Positions 35,395-47,522 are shown, counted from the stretch's first letter. The stretch: DNA of 64,000 nt from Castor canadensis (GCF_047511655.1 NC_133390.1:126657583-126721582); one strand, 5' to 3'. Notes: a model not told the origin generated them from the letters alone. Program-made: numbers and translations.

Positions 35395-36489
35395 TTACTC
35401 TCTAGTGTCTTGCTTTTTCTTTTCCTGTGGTTTGGTGCTGCCTGCCCTTTCATGGTAATGTTGGGTTTCACTTTTTGTGTGCAGAATCCCTTGAAGAATC
35501 TTTTGTAGTGGTGGCTTTGTGGCCACATATTGTTTTAGTTTCTGCTTATCATGGAAGACTTTTATTGCTCTGTCTATTTTGAATGATAGTTTTGCTGGGT
35601 AGAGTATCCCAGGGTTAAAGTTATTTTCGTTCAGTGCCCAAAGATCTCACCCCACGCTCTTCTTGCTTTTAATGTTTCTGTTAAGAAGTCAGTCTGCTGT
35701 GATTTTGATGGGTTTACCTTTATATGTTATTTGTTTTTTCTCTCTTACAGCCTTCAATATTCTTTCTCAGGTCTCTGTATTTGTTGTTTTAATGATAATA
35801 TGCCGTGGGTTAGATCTATTTTAGTCTGGTGTGTTTGGTGTTCTGCAAGCCTGTTGCATCTGTATGGGAATATCTTTCTCTAGATTTGGGAAATTTTCTG
35901 TTTTTATTTTGTTGAATATATTACATATTCCCTTTGCTTGCACCTCTTCTCCTTCTTCAATGCCCATGATTCTCAGGTTTGGTCTTTTGATGGAGTTGGT
36001 GAGTTCTTGCATTTTCTTTTCACAGGTCTTGAGTTGTTTAACTAATAGTTCTTCAGTTTTTCCTTTAATTACCATTTCATCTTCGAGTTCTGAGATTCTG
36101 TCTTCTGTTTGTTCTATTCTGCTGGATTGGCCTTCCATTTTGTTTTGCAATTCTGTTTCATTCTTTTTTCTGAGGTTTTCCATATCCTGAGTTGTTTCCT
36201 CTTTAATGTTGTCTATTTTTGTCCTGAGTTTGTTTATCTCTTTATTAATTGTGTTCTTTGTTTCACTTTGGTGTTTATACAGTGCTTCTATGGTTTCTTT
36301 TATTTCTTCTTGTGCTTTCTCAAATTCTCTATTTTTGTTGTCTTGGAATTTCTTGAGTGTCTCCTGTACATTTTGGTTGACCATATTCAGTATCATCTCT
36401 ACGAAATTCTTATTGATTTCCTGTGGGATTTCTTCTTTTAGATTGTTCTGTGGGCTCCATTGGGTTCTTTGGCATAGTTTAATCTTCAT
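35395..36489 (-). pseudogene. L1 ORF1 pseudogene of L1-B
   Basis: ORF1p is the RNA-binding, trimeric chaperone of the L1 particle. The open frame from 36489 encodes a long Glu/Lys/Gln-rich coiled coil followed by the RNA-recognition region (PNLRIMGIEEGEE). It stops at TAA 35821-35823. A second in-frame TGA lies at 35767-35769 and a 4-base duplication near 35688 shifts the frame. The C-terminal domain resumes in another frame and ends at 35395-35397. The total length corresponds to about 365 codons, normal for mammalian ORF1. The start could lie slightly upstream. Confidence 0.82.
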
Positions 36490-37910
36490 TTTGTTGGAGT
36501 CTGGATCTGAGCATCTGTTTTCTTCATTTCCCTCTGGTTCCTGTGCTAATTTTTACTGTGGGGAAACTGGTTTGCCTGTTTTTTCTATCTTCCTGTCATT
36601 GCCCTTGGTGTTGTTATTGTCCTTGTACTGTGTGCAATTAAGTATTTTCTAGCTTGTAGTATTAACAATGGTGATATTTAAGATGGAAAGGTGAGAGGAG
36701 AGGGAAAGCAAAGAAGTTAAAGAAAAAGGCAAAACCAAATAAACAAACAAGTAAAAAAAACAAACAAAAAAAGTTTCAGATATAAACAGAGAGAGATAGT
36801 GTACTAATCAACAGTAAGCTAAACAGGCATTAGAAATCTCCAAGTTCAAATGCAATAAAGTTTCAGTCTTAATAATTTTGGTGTTAGTCCCTCAGCCTCC
36901 AATCCTGGAGATGGTGTCTCAGAAGTAGTTCTGTCATTGTCTCATCAAAGGGGAAAAAAACCGAAAAAATGAAACAAAACAAAAAACACCACAAAGTGTC
37001 CCAAGTTCAAATGCAATACAATTTCAGTAAGTTTTTCAGCATTCAGGTGTAGTTTGGTTGTTTTCTCATCAAAGGAAGAAAGAAAAAAAAAGAGTCTGAA
37101 AACAGTTCTGTGAATGGCTATCTGCAGCTGTGGCTCACCTGCCCACTGCTGTCAGCCTGCTGTTGCTGGCGGCGTTATTTATGCAGATCTCAGGAGTGAG
37201 CTTAGCACTCACCTGGCCCCACAGGCTTTGTTTACTCAGAGTTCTCCTGTGTGTGAGCCTCTGCTACAAGCTTTCCCCTTTCCAAGCACGCTAGGGGAGG
37301 TGACACTGCACCCACTTTCTCAGGCCTGCATGTTTATTTACAGTTCACGTGGGAAGTGGGTCTTCCCCCCTCTCCTGTGGAGTTTTCCTCCCACTGTCGC
37401 TTTTACAAGCTTTCCTGCTCCTGGTTGCTGGGCATGTGCCACCACTCCTGCCTTCTCAAGCTGGCTTGTTGTGAGGGATTTCCCCTCCCCGCCTTTGGCG
37501 CTCAGGGCACCCCGCCCTCTTTGCTACGTGTTTTTTTTGTTGTTATTGCTTATTATTCAATTTCTCTTTTTTCCCTGGGTGGGGGTTGGTCTTTCCTGGG
37601 GGCTATGCTGATCTGGCCCAGGGCTGTCTGTGCGAGTACTGCGTGCCACTTAGCTCACCTTGTCCGTGACTTCCCAAGCCGTGTGGATGCTGGCATCCGG
37701 CGGCATGGGAGCCCTCCTGGTTTCTCCGTTCAATGTGAAGTGGGGATGTTATGCACAGGCTGGAGGTGTGGAGGAGTCAAAGTTTTGCCTCTTTTCAGTG
37801 GTTTTTCCTGTAAGGTGTATCTCCAGCATCTCTCCAAGATTTTACTTTAGGAAGCACGCCTTCTGCTTCCTCCCTCTAGCTGTCATCTTGGAATCTCTCC
37901 CACCAGCCCT
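36490..37910 (-). promoter_or_regulatory. L1 5' UTR (promoter region) of L1-B
   Basis: About 1.4 kb upstream of ORF1, GC-rich near the outer end (37110-37850). At about 36836-37090 a unit holding 'agttcaaatgcaata' and 'tctcatcaaagg' occurs twice in degenerate form. That is consistent with monomer-like repeats in rodent L1 promoters, although copy number here is only two. Confidence 0.65.
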
Positions 37911-37919
37911 TTAAAAAAG

Positions 37920-38095
37920 CTTTCTAGAGCTTCGTGGAAGCACAGCCCTGATGACACCTTAATTTTCACTGCTGAAGATTCACTTGGAACCCCTGGCCTC
38001 CGGAATGGTAAGATAATAAATCAGTGTGTTGTTTAAATCTCTAAGTCTGTTACAATTTGTTACAGCAGCATTAAGAAACTAATACACATTATCTC
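37920..38095 (+). mobile_element. MLT1-type LTR, 3' part
   Basis: 'tggtaagataataaatcagt' and 'ttacagcagcattaagaaac' ending 'taatacac' match the 3' end of MLT1 LTRs. It starts right at the 5' end of L1-B. Confidence 0.75.
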
Positions 38096-38215
38096 CTTTT
38101 CACAAGAGGAAAATTAGGACACAGAGGGCTTCAGTGACTACACAGCATTCAACAGGGAGTAAATGGCAGAGTCCTGGGTTGGGAATCTCATGCAAAGATC
38201 TGATCCCAAAAGCCT
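38096..38215 (-). mobile_element. MIR SINE remnant
   Basis: 'cacaagaggaaaattaggac' through 'aatggcagagtcctgggttg' is antisense MIR. Confidence 0.6.
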
Positions 38216-38433
38216 CTTTATCTCCTCTCCTCCCCAGAAATTCCCATCACCTCTTGTGAAGAAAGTTTCTGTATTTTATGAAACCAGAAATTATATCTGT
38301 ATCTTCTGTCCTTTGATACTGTATCTTATGAGACCAAAACATAAGAAGGTCTGGGGACCTTTCTTGGAATGCAAATGATTTGGGGGCAAGGAATATTTGA
38401 TTCTTATTCTGCCTTTAAGATAATTGCCTTCAA

Positions 38434-38648
38434 ATCAGGAGCTGGTGGCTCATACCTATAATCCCAGCTACTCAAGAGACAGAGATCAGGAGGATCCTGG
38501 TTTGAGGTTTGAGGCCAGCCTGGGAAAAATCAAAGTGAGACTCTATCTCAAAACCAAAAGTAAAACAAAAACCCAATGCAAGCTGGTGGATTGACTCAAG
38601 TGGTAGAGTGCCCATCTAGCAAGCATGAGACCCTGGAATCAATCAATA
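38434..38648 (+). mobile_element. Composite SINE
   Basis: The ID half is decayed at its B-box ('accctggaatcaatcaataa'). Confidence 0.8.
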
Positions 38649-38999
38649 ATGGCCTTCAAAATGTGTCTCAATTCTTCCCACAAGGTGGGACCAGAACATG
38701 AGTCTCAGTAGGCTTGGAAATCTTTTATTGTTCTTACATATTCAGTAAAGAAAATTAGGAAGAGACAGATTTAAAAATCATCTGGCCTCCCACCATATTT
38801 GTAATATTTTGGTGTTCAATCTTCCAGCTGTTTTTCTATTAACATACAAGTATGTTGTGTATATAGACGTACTACTTTATGTATGCATACACATCATTTT
38901 GTAAACTTTGCTCTTTTAATAGAGCTTCATGATTTTAATATTATTTTTCTCCATAACATTTTTTGAATAGTTGTAGTGTATGAAACTATATGATGTCCT
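38649..38999. other. Unique or old L1-like DNA
   Basis: 'tctattaacatacaagtatg' and the AT-rich flank look like an old L1M 3' UTR, but I cannot place it firmly. Confidence 0.3.
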
Positions 39000-39730
39000 T
39001 TTTTTTGATGGGACTAGAGTTTGAACTCAGGGCTTTGTGCTTACAAAGTAGGTCCTCTACCACTTGAACTATGTCTCCACTCCACTTTGCTCTGGTTATT
39101 TATTTATCTTGAGATGGGGTCTCTTGAACATTTGCCTGGACTGGCCTCTAAACTCGATCCTCCCAGTCTGTCTCTCAAGTAGCCAGGATTACAGGTGTAA
39201 GCCTCTGGAATGTGGTTAATGTGCTTTTTTTGTTTGTCTGTTCATTTTGTTTTTGTTTAGCAGAAGTTTTTGCTGTTGTTATTGTGAGTAACTAACCCAG
39301 AGCAACGGGGCCACGCCACACACACTCTCTACCACTGAGCCCCACCACAGCCCCAAATTTATTTATTTTTTTGACGGTACTGGGGTTTGAACTCAGGGCT
39401 GCTAGGCAGGCAATCTATCACTTGAGCCCCACCCCATCCCTTTTTGTGCTGGTTATTTTTGAGATAGGGTCTCACTTTATGCCCAGCCTATTTATGTTTC
39501 CCAGACAGATAGAATGACAGGTGCACGCCACCACTATTTTTTTTAAGCTGTACTGGGGTTTGAATTCAGGGTTTCACACTTGCAAAGCAGGCATCCTACT
39601 GCTTGAGCCACACCTCCAGTCCCCAATCATATCTTTAGAAAGGGAAAACTGGAAATACTTACTGAAGTGCAATTAGTTTTTTTTTCTTTTGGCAAGCACT
39701 CCACCACTTGAGCCACACCCTAGTCCTGCA
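39000..39730 (-). mobile_element. Cluster of antisense SINEs
   Basis: In order: a composite (39000-39215), an ID-type fragment (about 39285-39355), an ID-like unit (39366-39445) followed by a B1-like piece (39450-39530), another ID-like unit (39537-39622) and a short ID-like fragment (39680-39728). All point the same way. Confidence 0.75.
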
Positions 39731-39944
39731 ATTGCTATTTAGAAAAACATATCCACAAGTCAATTCTCCTTGACTCAGGACTGTCCTACAACAATATTCT
39801 GTCAGCCATTTATGATCTGAATTCTAATGAATAAAGTCACTTAAGTTATGGCACACATTAGAAAGCCTCAAGACATTGTTTTGTAAAAAAATAAGGCTGT
39901 GGCTATTACTCATTGATGGCTTTCTTAAGATAAGCTATCAAGTC

Positions 39945-40022
39945 TGCTCTTTTTGGTGGCACTGAGTTTTGAACTCATGGCCTCATGCTTGCAGGTGCTC
40001 TTACTGCTTGAGCCATTCCATT
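39945..40022 (-). mobile_element. ID-like SINE unit
   Basis: 'gagttttgaactcatggcct' to 'cttactgcttgagccattcc'. Confidence 0.75.
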
Positions 40023-41125
40023 CCATCAGTCTTCTCTTTCTTAATGAAAGTGAGGGTTTTGGGAATTCTCCAAATTTCTCCCCAGGTGATGGCTTTGATC
40101 TTTTTTTTCATTCTTTATTTGTCTGCAGAACCCCCTCACCTCCGGACATAAGCCTTGTTCTAGAGACTTGTGACACATCCTGCTAACACGGTGCTGACCT
40201 TAAGTGCATTCATGGAACCTATGTATTTGGGGGGCTATGGGTTACAAGCGGTCATGGTAAAGTCTTGCAAGATAGCTCATGAACTCTGAAAGGAGGTGGG
40301 ATCTGTGCACATGAAATAAAAGTGCCAAGTTGTGTGGAAGGTAGTCTAAATATTGGGATCCATGGGAAAGGCTGAGAGAACTGGGCTTGCCGGGAAGGAA
40401 GCAGAACTCACAGTGTTATGGGAGGAGGGTGGAGGGGCTCTGCAGCTTCTCATTCTCCACACAAAATCACGGGTCCTGAGATCCACAAACATGAAAAGCA
40501 TTTCGAGGTGTCTCACAAGGAGTCTCACAAGGTGGAAGTCTTGGTGAGAATTTAGTTTAGTATAACAGGGCAAAGTATGGAGAAGGGAAGGTGGGAAGAG
40601 AGAAAGAAACATTTCCTGTTCCCATGCAGGAAGTGGGAGCAAAGACTCTGATGGCTTTGTTCTTGTAGACATCTGTGACAGAGCATTCACCGTCCCAGCC
40701 TGACCTGTCTTCCACCCAACAGACCACAGAGGAAATTGTACAAAATGCTAAACAATGATGAGGACCCAATTTAAACAGAGCTCTCAAAGATAGCTCGCCA
40801 ATGTCCTGTCCCACGCCTTCCACTTGCCTGCCTCTGCATGGCATGGCACTGGGCACACTTCTGAGCAAAACATCATCCATCTTTAATTTGTTCTCTAAGG
40901 TTCCTGCTAGGAAGCCGGATGCCCCGCTCTCCACAACAGCTCCTTGTACACTAGGATCTTCCTCTTTGTTCAGCTTGCATTTTGTACAATTTCCTGAAGC
41001 TAAACAGGCAGTGGAGGCTGTGACCTGAAGTTGAGGATCCTGCAGACTGAACTGCAGATTGTGGTGACATGGAAGGTTGTAGATCAGGGACATTGTTGGG
41101 AAAATTACCTTGGCTTTAGTTCCTT
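40023..41125. other. Unique DNA with a long minus-strand open frame
   Basis: No repeat recognised. A 243-codon frame on the minus strand (41288-40557) begins in the neighbouring SINE and runs through about 570 bp of this unique DNA. I see no signal peptide, membrane segment or known motif. It may be a chance frame. Confidence 0.4.
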
Positions 41126-41290
41126 TTTTTTTTTGCAATACTGGGGTTGAATTCAGAGCCTTCACCTTGAGCCTCTCCACCGGCCCTATTTTTGTGAAGG
41201 GTTTTTTTGAGATAGGGTCTAGAGGAACTATTTGCCCAGGCCAGCTCTGAACTGCGATCCTCCTGATCTCTGCCTCCTGAATAGGCATGC
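41126..41290 (-). mobile_element. Composite SINE
   Basis: Antisense; shortened ID half ('ttcagagccttcaccttgag'). Confidence 0.82.
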
Positions 41291-41994
41291 CCCGAATTTA
41301 GTCCCCTAATAGCCGTTTTACTACCAGCCTCTGGATCTGACCTAACGTCTTTGTGACTGATAGGTAAAAGTTTTGGAATGCATCACTAAATTTCTCAGGC
41401 TGCTCACTTCCATCAACCCTCAAGACAAGGGTATTAAAACATCTAAAATCTAGAGAGGTTTCCCAATCTGCTGCCACCCACCGACCTGATGCTCCCACCA
41501 AGGTATTTGGTAAAGGCACTGATTTACAACTGTCTTTGTTCTGTGATTATAAAGTCCATGTAATCTGTTCCATAGTGAACTACCTTGAATGACATGTTCC
41601 CAGGCCATCGTCACTTGTATTTGGGTCAGAATAAACTACCTCTTATTCTCTTTGGAGTAAGATCTGTGTTTTGGGACCACAAGGTGCCCTGAAGGCCCTG
41701 CCCATCTGCCCATGTCGGACCACCCCCTCCAGGCTTCTGGAAGACTCCAAACTTCTTGTAGATTACTGGGCCCACTCCACGCTCTGTGATGAAAGCACCT
41801 GATCCCTATTAAAAATGACAACAACTCTACTAAGCTTCTACCATTGTCAGAAAATTCTTTCTGGTGAATATTGTCCCTGGCCCATCAGAGCCTTTGCAGA
41901 AACCCTCCTGGACCTGTTTGAATCTAAGCTCCTCAGAATCCATGCTATGACACTGGACAGGAAATGACCACTAAGAAAACAGAATTTCATACTT
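41291..41994. other. Unique DNA, possibly LTR-like in part
   Basis: 'gtcagaataaactacctctt' at 41625 looks like the poly(A)-signal end of an LTR, but no partner LTR or ends are visible. Confidence 0.25.
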
Positions 41995-42160
41995 ACCTGG
42001 CAGGGGAAATACCATGGTCCTCCTGATCTCTGCCTCCTGAGTAGCTAGGATTACAGCCATGAGCCACCGGCACCTGGCTGAGATAGGGTCTTGATAACTT
42101 TCCCCAGTCTCTACCTCCTGAATAGCAGGGATTATAGGTATTTACCACCATGCCCAGCTC
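41995..42160 (-). mobile_element. Two B1-like SINE fragments
   Basis: 'ctgagtagctaggattacag' (42038) and 'ctgaatagcagggattatag' (42118), both antisense. Confidence 0.75.
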
Positions 42161-42231
42161 CCTTCTCCCTTTTATTATATCAGCAGCCATCCATCACCAA
42201 AGATTTGAGTTTCCAACATCAGAAAGGTAGC

Positions 42232-42590
42232 ACAGCCAGGTATAGGGTGCCTGTGATCACAGCACTTGGCAGGATGCCTGGGCTACATAACAAGACTCTA
42301 TCTCCAGATGGGCACTGGTGGCTCATGCCTGTGATCCTAGCTACTCAGGAGGCAGAGATCAGGAGGATCATGGGTTCAAAGCCAGCCTGGGAAAATAGTT
42401 TGGGAGACTTATCTTAAAAATACCCAACACAAAAAACAGCCGGCATGATGGTTCAAGTGATATAGCACCTGCCTAGTGTGAACCCTTGAGTTCAAACCCC
42501 AGTACCATACACACACGCAAAAAAGCCTTGTCCCAAAAGCAAACTCCTAGCTGGAAGTGTGGCTGAAGTGGAAGAGCACCTATGTAGTAA
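42232..42590 (+). mobile_element. B1-like fragment, composite SINE and ID fragment
   Basis: B1 piece at 42232-42305, composite at 42308-42510, short ID-like fragment at 42545-42585. Confidence 0.75.
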
Positions 42591-42664
42591 GAAGAAAAAA
42601 GAAAAAACAAAGCCAACATAAACAGAGTCAAATGAGAAAGCCCACAATGTGGACAAGTCTCTCT

Positions 42665-42792
42665 CTCTCTCTCTCCCAACAGGGTCTCACTATGTAATCC
42701 AGGTTGGCCTTGGACTCTTGATCCTCCTGTCTCAGCTGAGTGCTGGAACTACAGGTATTTCCAGATGTGTTCCACCACCATACCTGGCTTCT
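42665..42792 (-). mobile_element. B1-like SINE
   Basis: Antisense, preceded by a (TC)n tail at 42659-42675. Confidence 0.8.
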
Positions 42793-43057
42793 CTCCCTCC
42801 TTATGAAGCCCACAGGATTCAATCACCAGGCTCCACACTGATGACCTATATACTCTAACACCTCCCAAAGGCCTGAACGACACAGGTTAAGTTTCCACCC
42901 TCTTAATACCTCACATGAGTTTCGGAGGGACAAACCACTTTCAAACCATAGCTTTATCAAATTACAAATGTGAATACCTTTGACCCAGAATTCATCCCAC
43001 AGAGTATTTCAACACATAAGCAGAAGCAAAACAACATCTGTACACTGCAGTTTTGTT

Positions 43058-43258
43058 TTGTTTTGCAGTGCTGGGGTTTGAACTCAGAGCCTATACCTTG
43101 AAACACTCCACCAGCCCTTTTTTGTGATTTTTTTTTTTTCTGAGGTAGGGTCTCTAACTATTTGCCTGGGCTGGCTTTGAACCATGATCCTCCTGATCTT
43201 TGTTTCCTGAGCAGCTAGGATCACAGGTGTGAGCCACCAGTGCCCAGCCACTGCAGCA
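43058..43258 (-). mobile_element. Composite SINE
   Basis: Antisense; shortened ID half ('actcagagcctataccttga'). Confidence 0.85.
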
Positions 43259-43369
43259 TTTTTTTTGGCAGAGGAAGTATTGGAAACAATGCAAATAGTA
43301 ACACAAATGTCCATCTACTTAAAAAAAGAAAGGAAGGAAAGAAGGAAGGAAGGAAGGAAGGAGATGCTG

Positions 43370-43402
43370 AGTCAGTTTTGGCTGCTGTAACACCCGGCCA
43401 TA

Positions 43403-43476
<74 letters not shown>

Positions 43477-43745
43477 CACTTATTTTGCCCATCTCAGAGG
43501 CTGGAAGTCTGAGATCAGAGTGCTGGCTTGATCGGCTCCAGGATGACCCACCTCCTGTTGTGTCCTCAGATGCTCTTTCCTTGGTGAGGACACAGAGAGG
43601 GAGCAAGGTCTCTGATGCCTCTTCCCATAAGGAAACTAGCCCACTCATGACCTAATTGCCTCCCAAAGCCCCACTGCCAAATACTGTCACATTGGGGGTC
43701 AGGATTTGAGCACAGAAATTTTAGGAGCACATTTTATCCATAGCA
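43370..43745 (-). mobile_element. MLT1A-like LTR carrying an AG microsatellite
   Basis: 'ctgctgtaacacccggccat', the 'cagaggctggaagtctgaga' block and 'cctaattgcctcccaaagcc' follow an antisense MLT1A. The AG repeat at 43406-43471 sits where the LTR would read 'ggtggcttaaacaacag'. An AAGG repeat (43327-43362) adjoins it. Confidence 0.75.
43406..43471. repeat. (AG)n microsatellite
   Basis: About 33 perfect dinucleotide units within the MLT1 LTR. Confidence 0.97.
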
Positions 43746-43796
43746 GATACTCTCTACCAAATGGCATGATTAATTTTTGTTTGCTTTGTTATTCTG

Positions 43797-44020
43797 AGAA
43801 AGGATCTCACTGTGTAGGCCAGGCTGGCCTGGAACTTGCTAAGTACCTCAATCTGACCTTCAAGTCCCTATCCTCCTACCTCAACTTCCTGAATACTAGG
43901 AATATGTTCTACCATGCCTGACTCATGATTAATTCTTTTCTTTTTTTCTTTTTCTCTTTTTTGATGGTACTGGGATTTGAACTCCGGGTCTCACACTTGC
44001 TAGCAGGCAATTTATTATTT
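43797..44020 (-). mobile_element. B1-like SINE and ID-like unit
   Basis: Antisense B1-like at 43797-43922 and tRNA-like at 43948-44015. Confidence 0.75.
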
Positions 44021-44429
44021 TCTTGCTGAAAACAGCAAGGTATAGAACAGTGTGGACATGAGTAATCAGCACTGGTGACCAGCATGGCTGAACACTTTCC
44101 TGTCCCTTTGGTCTGCCAGGTCCAGACACGCTTAAGTCAATAAATAGGCAGGAGGGAGGGGTAGATCTGTCAGAGGAAGGCTGTAGGGCCAGTGAGCTAC
44201 CTGACATCACCCCTCCACACTGCAGAGATTCTGTTAGCTACAGTCCCAGATGAGGGAAATGTGAAATGAAGTTCCCAATCAACTCAAAGTGGACCCACAA
44301 CATGTGTGAGAAAGAAGTCACAGAGATGTTTGTCTACTACTGTCACAAACACTACTGTGACTGATACAGGACTCTATGCCACCTGTTATGTACAAAAGAA
44401 AATGACTGGAAAAGTAAGGGTGTAGTGGC
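44021..44429. other. Unique DNA
   Basis: Nothing recognised. Confidence 0.35.
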
Positions 44430-44444
44430 ATTGCCTTGAATATT
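44430..44444. repeat. Target-site duplication of L1-C, left copy
   Basis: ATTGCCTTGAATATT, matched at 14 of 15 bases by 54061-54075. Confidence 0.88.
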
Positions 44445-44864
44445 TTCTTTTAATTTTTATTTTATTCATATGTACATACAATGTTTGGGTCACTTCTCCC
44501 CCCATGTCCCCATCCCTCCCTTTCCCCCCTCCACCGATCCCTCCCTTCCCCCCCTTACCCCTCGCTACCCTGCAGAAACTATTTTGCCCTTATCTCTAAT
44601 TTTGTTGTAGAGAGAGTATAAGCAATAATAGGAAGGAACAAGGGTTTTTGCTGGTTGAGATAAGGATAGCTATACAGGGAGTTGACTCACATTAATGTCC
44701 AATGCATGTGTGTTAACTTGTAGGTTAATTCTTCTTGATCTAACCTTTTCTCTAGTTCCTGGTCCCCTTTTCCTATTGGCCTCAGTTGCCTTAAAGTATC
44801 TGTTTTAGTTTCTCTGCATTGAGGGCAACAAATGCTATCTAGTTTTTTAGTGTCTTACCTATCC

Positions 44865-47214
44865 TCATATCTCCCTTGTGTGCTCTTGCTTTATCATGTG
44901 ACCAAAGTCCAGTCCCCCTGATGTGTTTGCCCTTGATCTAATGTCTGCATATGAGGGAGAACATACGATTTGGGCCAGGCTAATCTCACTCAGAATGATG
45001 TTCTCCAATTTCATCCATTTACCTGTGAATGATAACATTTCGTTCTTCTTCATGGCTGCATAAAATTCCATTGTGTATAGATACCACATTTTCTTAATCC
45101 ATTCGTCAGTGGTGGGGCATCTTGGCTGTTTCCATAACTTGGTTATTGTGAATATTGCTGCAGTAAACATGGGTGTGCAGGTGCCTCTGGAGTAACCTGT
45201 GTCACATTCTTTTGGATATATCCCCAAGAGTGGTATTGCTGGATCATATGGTAGATCAATGTATATATTTTTAAGTAGCCTCCGGACTTTTTTCCAGAGT
45301 GGTTGTACTAGTTTACATTCCCACCAGCAGTGTAAGAGGGTTCCTTTTTCCCTGCATCCTCGCCAACACCTGTTGTTGGTAGTATTTCTAATGATGGCTA
45401 GTCTAACAGGGGTGAGGTGAAATCTTAGTGTGGTTTTAATTTGCATTTCCTTTATTGCTAGAGATGGTGAGCATTTTTTCATGTGTTTTCTGGCCATTTG
45501 AATTTCATCTTTTGAGAAAATTCTGTTTAGTTCACTTGCCCATTTCTTTATTGGTTCATTAATTTTGGGAGAATTTAGTTTTTTAAGTTCCCTATATATT
45601 CTGGTTATCAGTCCTTTGTCTGATGTGTAGCTGGCAAATATTTTCTCCCACTCTCTGGGTGGTCTCTTCAGTTTAGAGACCATTTCCTTTGTTAAGCAGA
45701 AGCTTTTTAATTTTATGAAGTCCCATTTATCTATGCTATCTCTTAATTGTGGAGCTGCTAGTGTTCCACTGAGAAAGTTCTTCCCTATACCTATTAATTC
45801 CAGATTTCCTACTCTTTCCTGTACCAACTTTAGAGTTTGTGGCCTGATATTAAGCTCCTTGATGCATTTTGAGTTAATCTTGGTATAGGGTGATATACAT
45901 GGATCTAGTTTCAGTTTTTTGCAGACTGCTAACCAGTTTTCCCAGCAGTGTTTGTTGAAGAGGCTGTATTTTCTCCATTATATATTTTTAGCACCTTTGT
46001 CAAAGACAAGTTGGTTATAGTTTTGTGGCTTCATATCCAGGCCCTCTATTCTGTTCCGCTGGTCTTATGTCTGTTTTTGTGCCAGTACCATGCTGTTTTT
46101 ATTGTTATTGCTTTGTAATATAGTTTGAAGTCAGGTATGGTGATACCTCCAGTGTTGTTCTTTTGACTGAGTATTGCCTTGGCTATTCATGGCCTCTTGT
46201 GTTTCCATATAAATTTAACGGTAGATTTTTCAATCTCTTTAATGAATGTCATTGGTATTTCCATGGGAATTGCATTAAACATGTAGATTACTTTTGGGAG
46301 TATAGACATTTTTACTATGTTGATTCTACCAATCCATGACCATGGGAGATCTCTCCACTTTCTATAATCTTCCTCAGTCTCTTTCTTCAGAAGTGTATAG
46401 TTTTCCTTGTAGAGGTTGTTCACATCCTTTGTTAGGTTTACACCTAGGTATTTGATTTTTTTGAGGCTATTATAAATGGAATTGTTTTCATATATTCTTT
46501 CTCAGTTTGCTCATTATTAGTATATAGAAATGCTAATGATTTTTCTATGTTGATTTTATATCCTGCTACCTTGCTATAGCTATTGATGATGTCTAGAAGC
46601 TTCTGAGTAGAGTTGTTTAGGTCTTTAAGGTACAGGATCTTATCATCTACAAATAGGGATATTTTGACAGTTTCTTTACCTATTTGTATTCCTTTTATTC
46701 CTTCTTCTTGCCTAATTGCTCTGGCTAGGAATTCCAGGACTATGTTGAATAGGAGTGGAGATAGTGGGCATCCTTGTCTAGTTCCTTATTTTAGAAGGAA
46801 TAGTTTCAGTTTTTCTCGGTTAAGTATAATACTGACTGTAGGTTTGTCATATATAGCTTTTATAATGTTGAGGTATTTTCTTTCTATTCCTAGTTTTCTT
46901 AGAGCTTTTATCATGAAATGGTGTTGGATCTTATCAAAGGCTTTTTCTGCATCTATTGAGATGATCAAGTGGTTTTTGTCTTTGCTTCTGTTAATGTGGT
47001 TTATTACATTTATTGATTTTTGTATGTTGAACCACCCCTGCATTCCTGGGATGAAGCCTACTTGGTCATGGTGAATGATCTTTTTGATGTGTTGTTGAAT
47101 TTGGTTTGCCATTATTTTGTTGAGGATTTTTGCATCAATGTTCATTAAGGAGATTGGCCTATAGTTCTCCTTTTTGGAGGTGTCTTTGCCTGGTTTTGGG
47201 ATAAATGTTATACT
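44865..47214 (-). pseudogene. L1-C ORF2 pseudogene, main part
   Basis: Open pieces on the minus strand are 47232-46786 (RT, with [19 protein letters not shown]), 46423-46187 and 45827-44865 (linker and C-terminal cysteine-rich domain, [16 protein letters not shown]). A deletion near 44970 removes the normal end, so the frame runs past the usual stop. Other stops and shifts separate the pieces. The endonuclease end is missing through truncation. Confidence 0.88.
47210..47214. repeat. Target-site duplication of the provirus, left
   Basis: ATACT directly before the TG of the 5' LTR; repeated at 53436-53440. The empty site is visible in L1-B (gtaatactggcttc). Confidence 0.88.
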
Positions 47215-47520
47215 TGTTGGCAATAATGGCACCGATAGGTTTCAGTTCTTACTGCACTCTTAAGCTTCTGTTTTCCAGGGTCATGGTCCTGCCTCAAGTC
47301 TAGCTTGAATCCTCCTTCTGTCCCAACCTCCAATCAGCATGAACCATAAGATCCTAACCAATCAGATCATGCTTTGTCTCACTGAGGGGTATTTAAGCCC
47401 CTACCCCACCCCCTCTCTCTCTCTCTCGGCTCTCTCCCTCTCCCACCCAGCAATAAAGAATCTTTTGGCCAGATCACTCCTCTCCACGTGGTCACTTTTG
47501 GGGCCTGTATATTTCCAACA
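47215..47520 (+). repeat. 5' LTR of the provirus
   Basis: Begins TGTTGGCAATAATGG and ends ACA. It holds a CCAAT box (47358-47362), a TATA-like TATTTAAG (47390-47397), a CT-rich run (47412-47427) and AATAAA (47452-47457). The last bases before its end (gtatatttcca) are absent from the 3' LTR. Confidence 0.9.
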
Positions 47521-47522
47521 TG

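Larger units (their letters stand above)
31051..37910 (-). mobile_element. Nearly full-length L1, inactivated (L1-B)
   Basis: On the minus strand the element starts near 37910 with a GATTCCAAGATGACAGCTAG-type 5' end. It then has a 5' UTR of about 1.4 kb, ORF1 (36489-35395), ORF2 (35344 to about 31535), a 3' UTR with a C-rich (antisense G-rich) tract and a tail read as T-runs at about 31051-31066. The length of about 6.85 kb is that of a full element. Several stops and frameshifts disable both ORFs. I found no convincing target-site duplication. Confidence 0.92.

Noticed and set aside
36109-36652. Hydrophobic plus-strand frames resembling membrane proteins
   Set aside because: Reverse complement of the ORF1 coiled coil: Lys/Glu-rich codons read as Phe/Leu/Ser.
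41560-41700. Possible LTR end with AATAAA and a nearby primer-site-like stretch
   Set aside because: No TG start, no partner LTR and no convincing primer complement; too weak to call.
43319-43648. 109-codon minus frame with Leu-Ser repeats
   Set aside because: Produced by the AG microsatellite within an MLT1 LTR.
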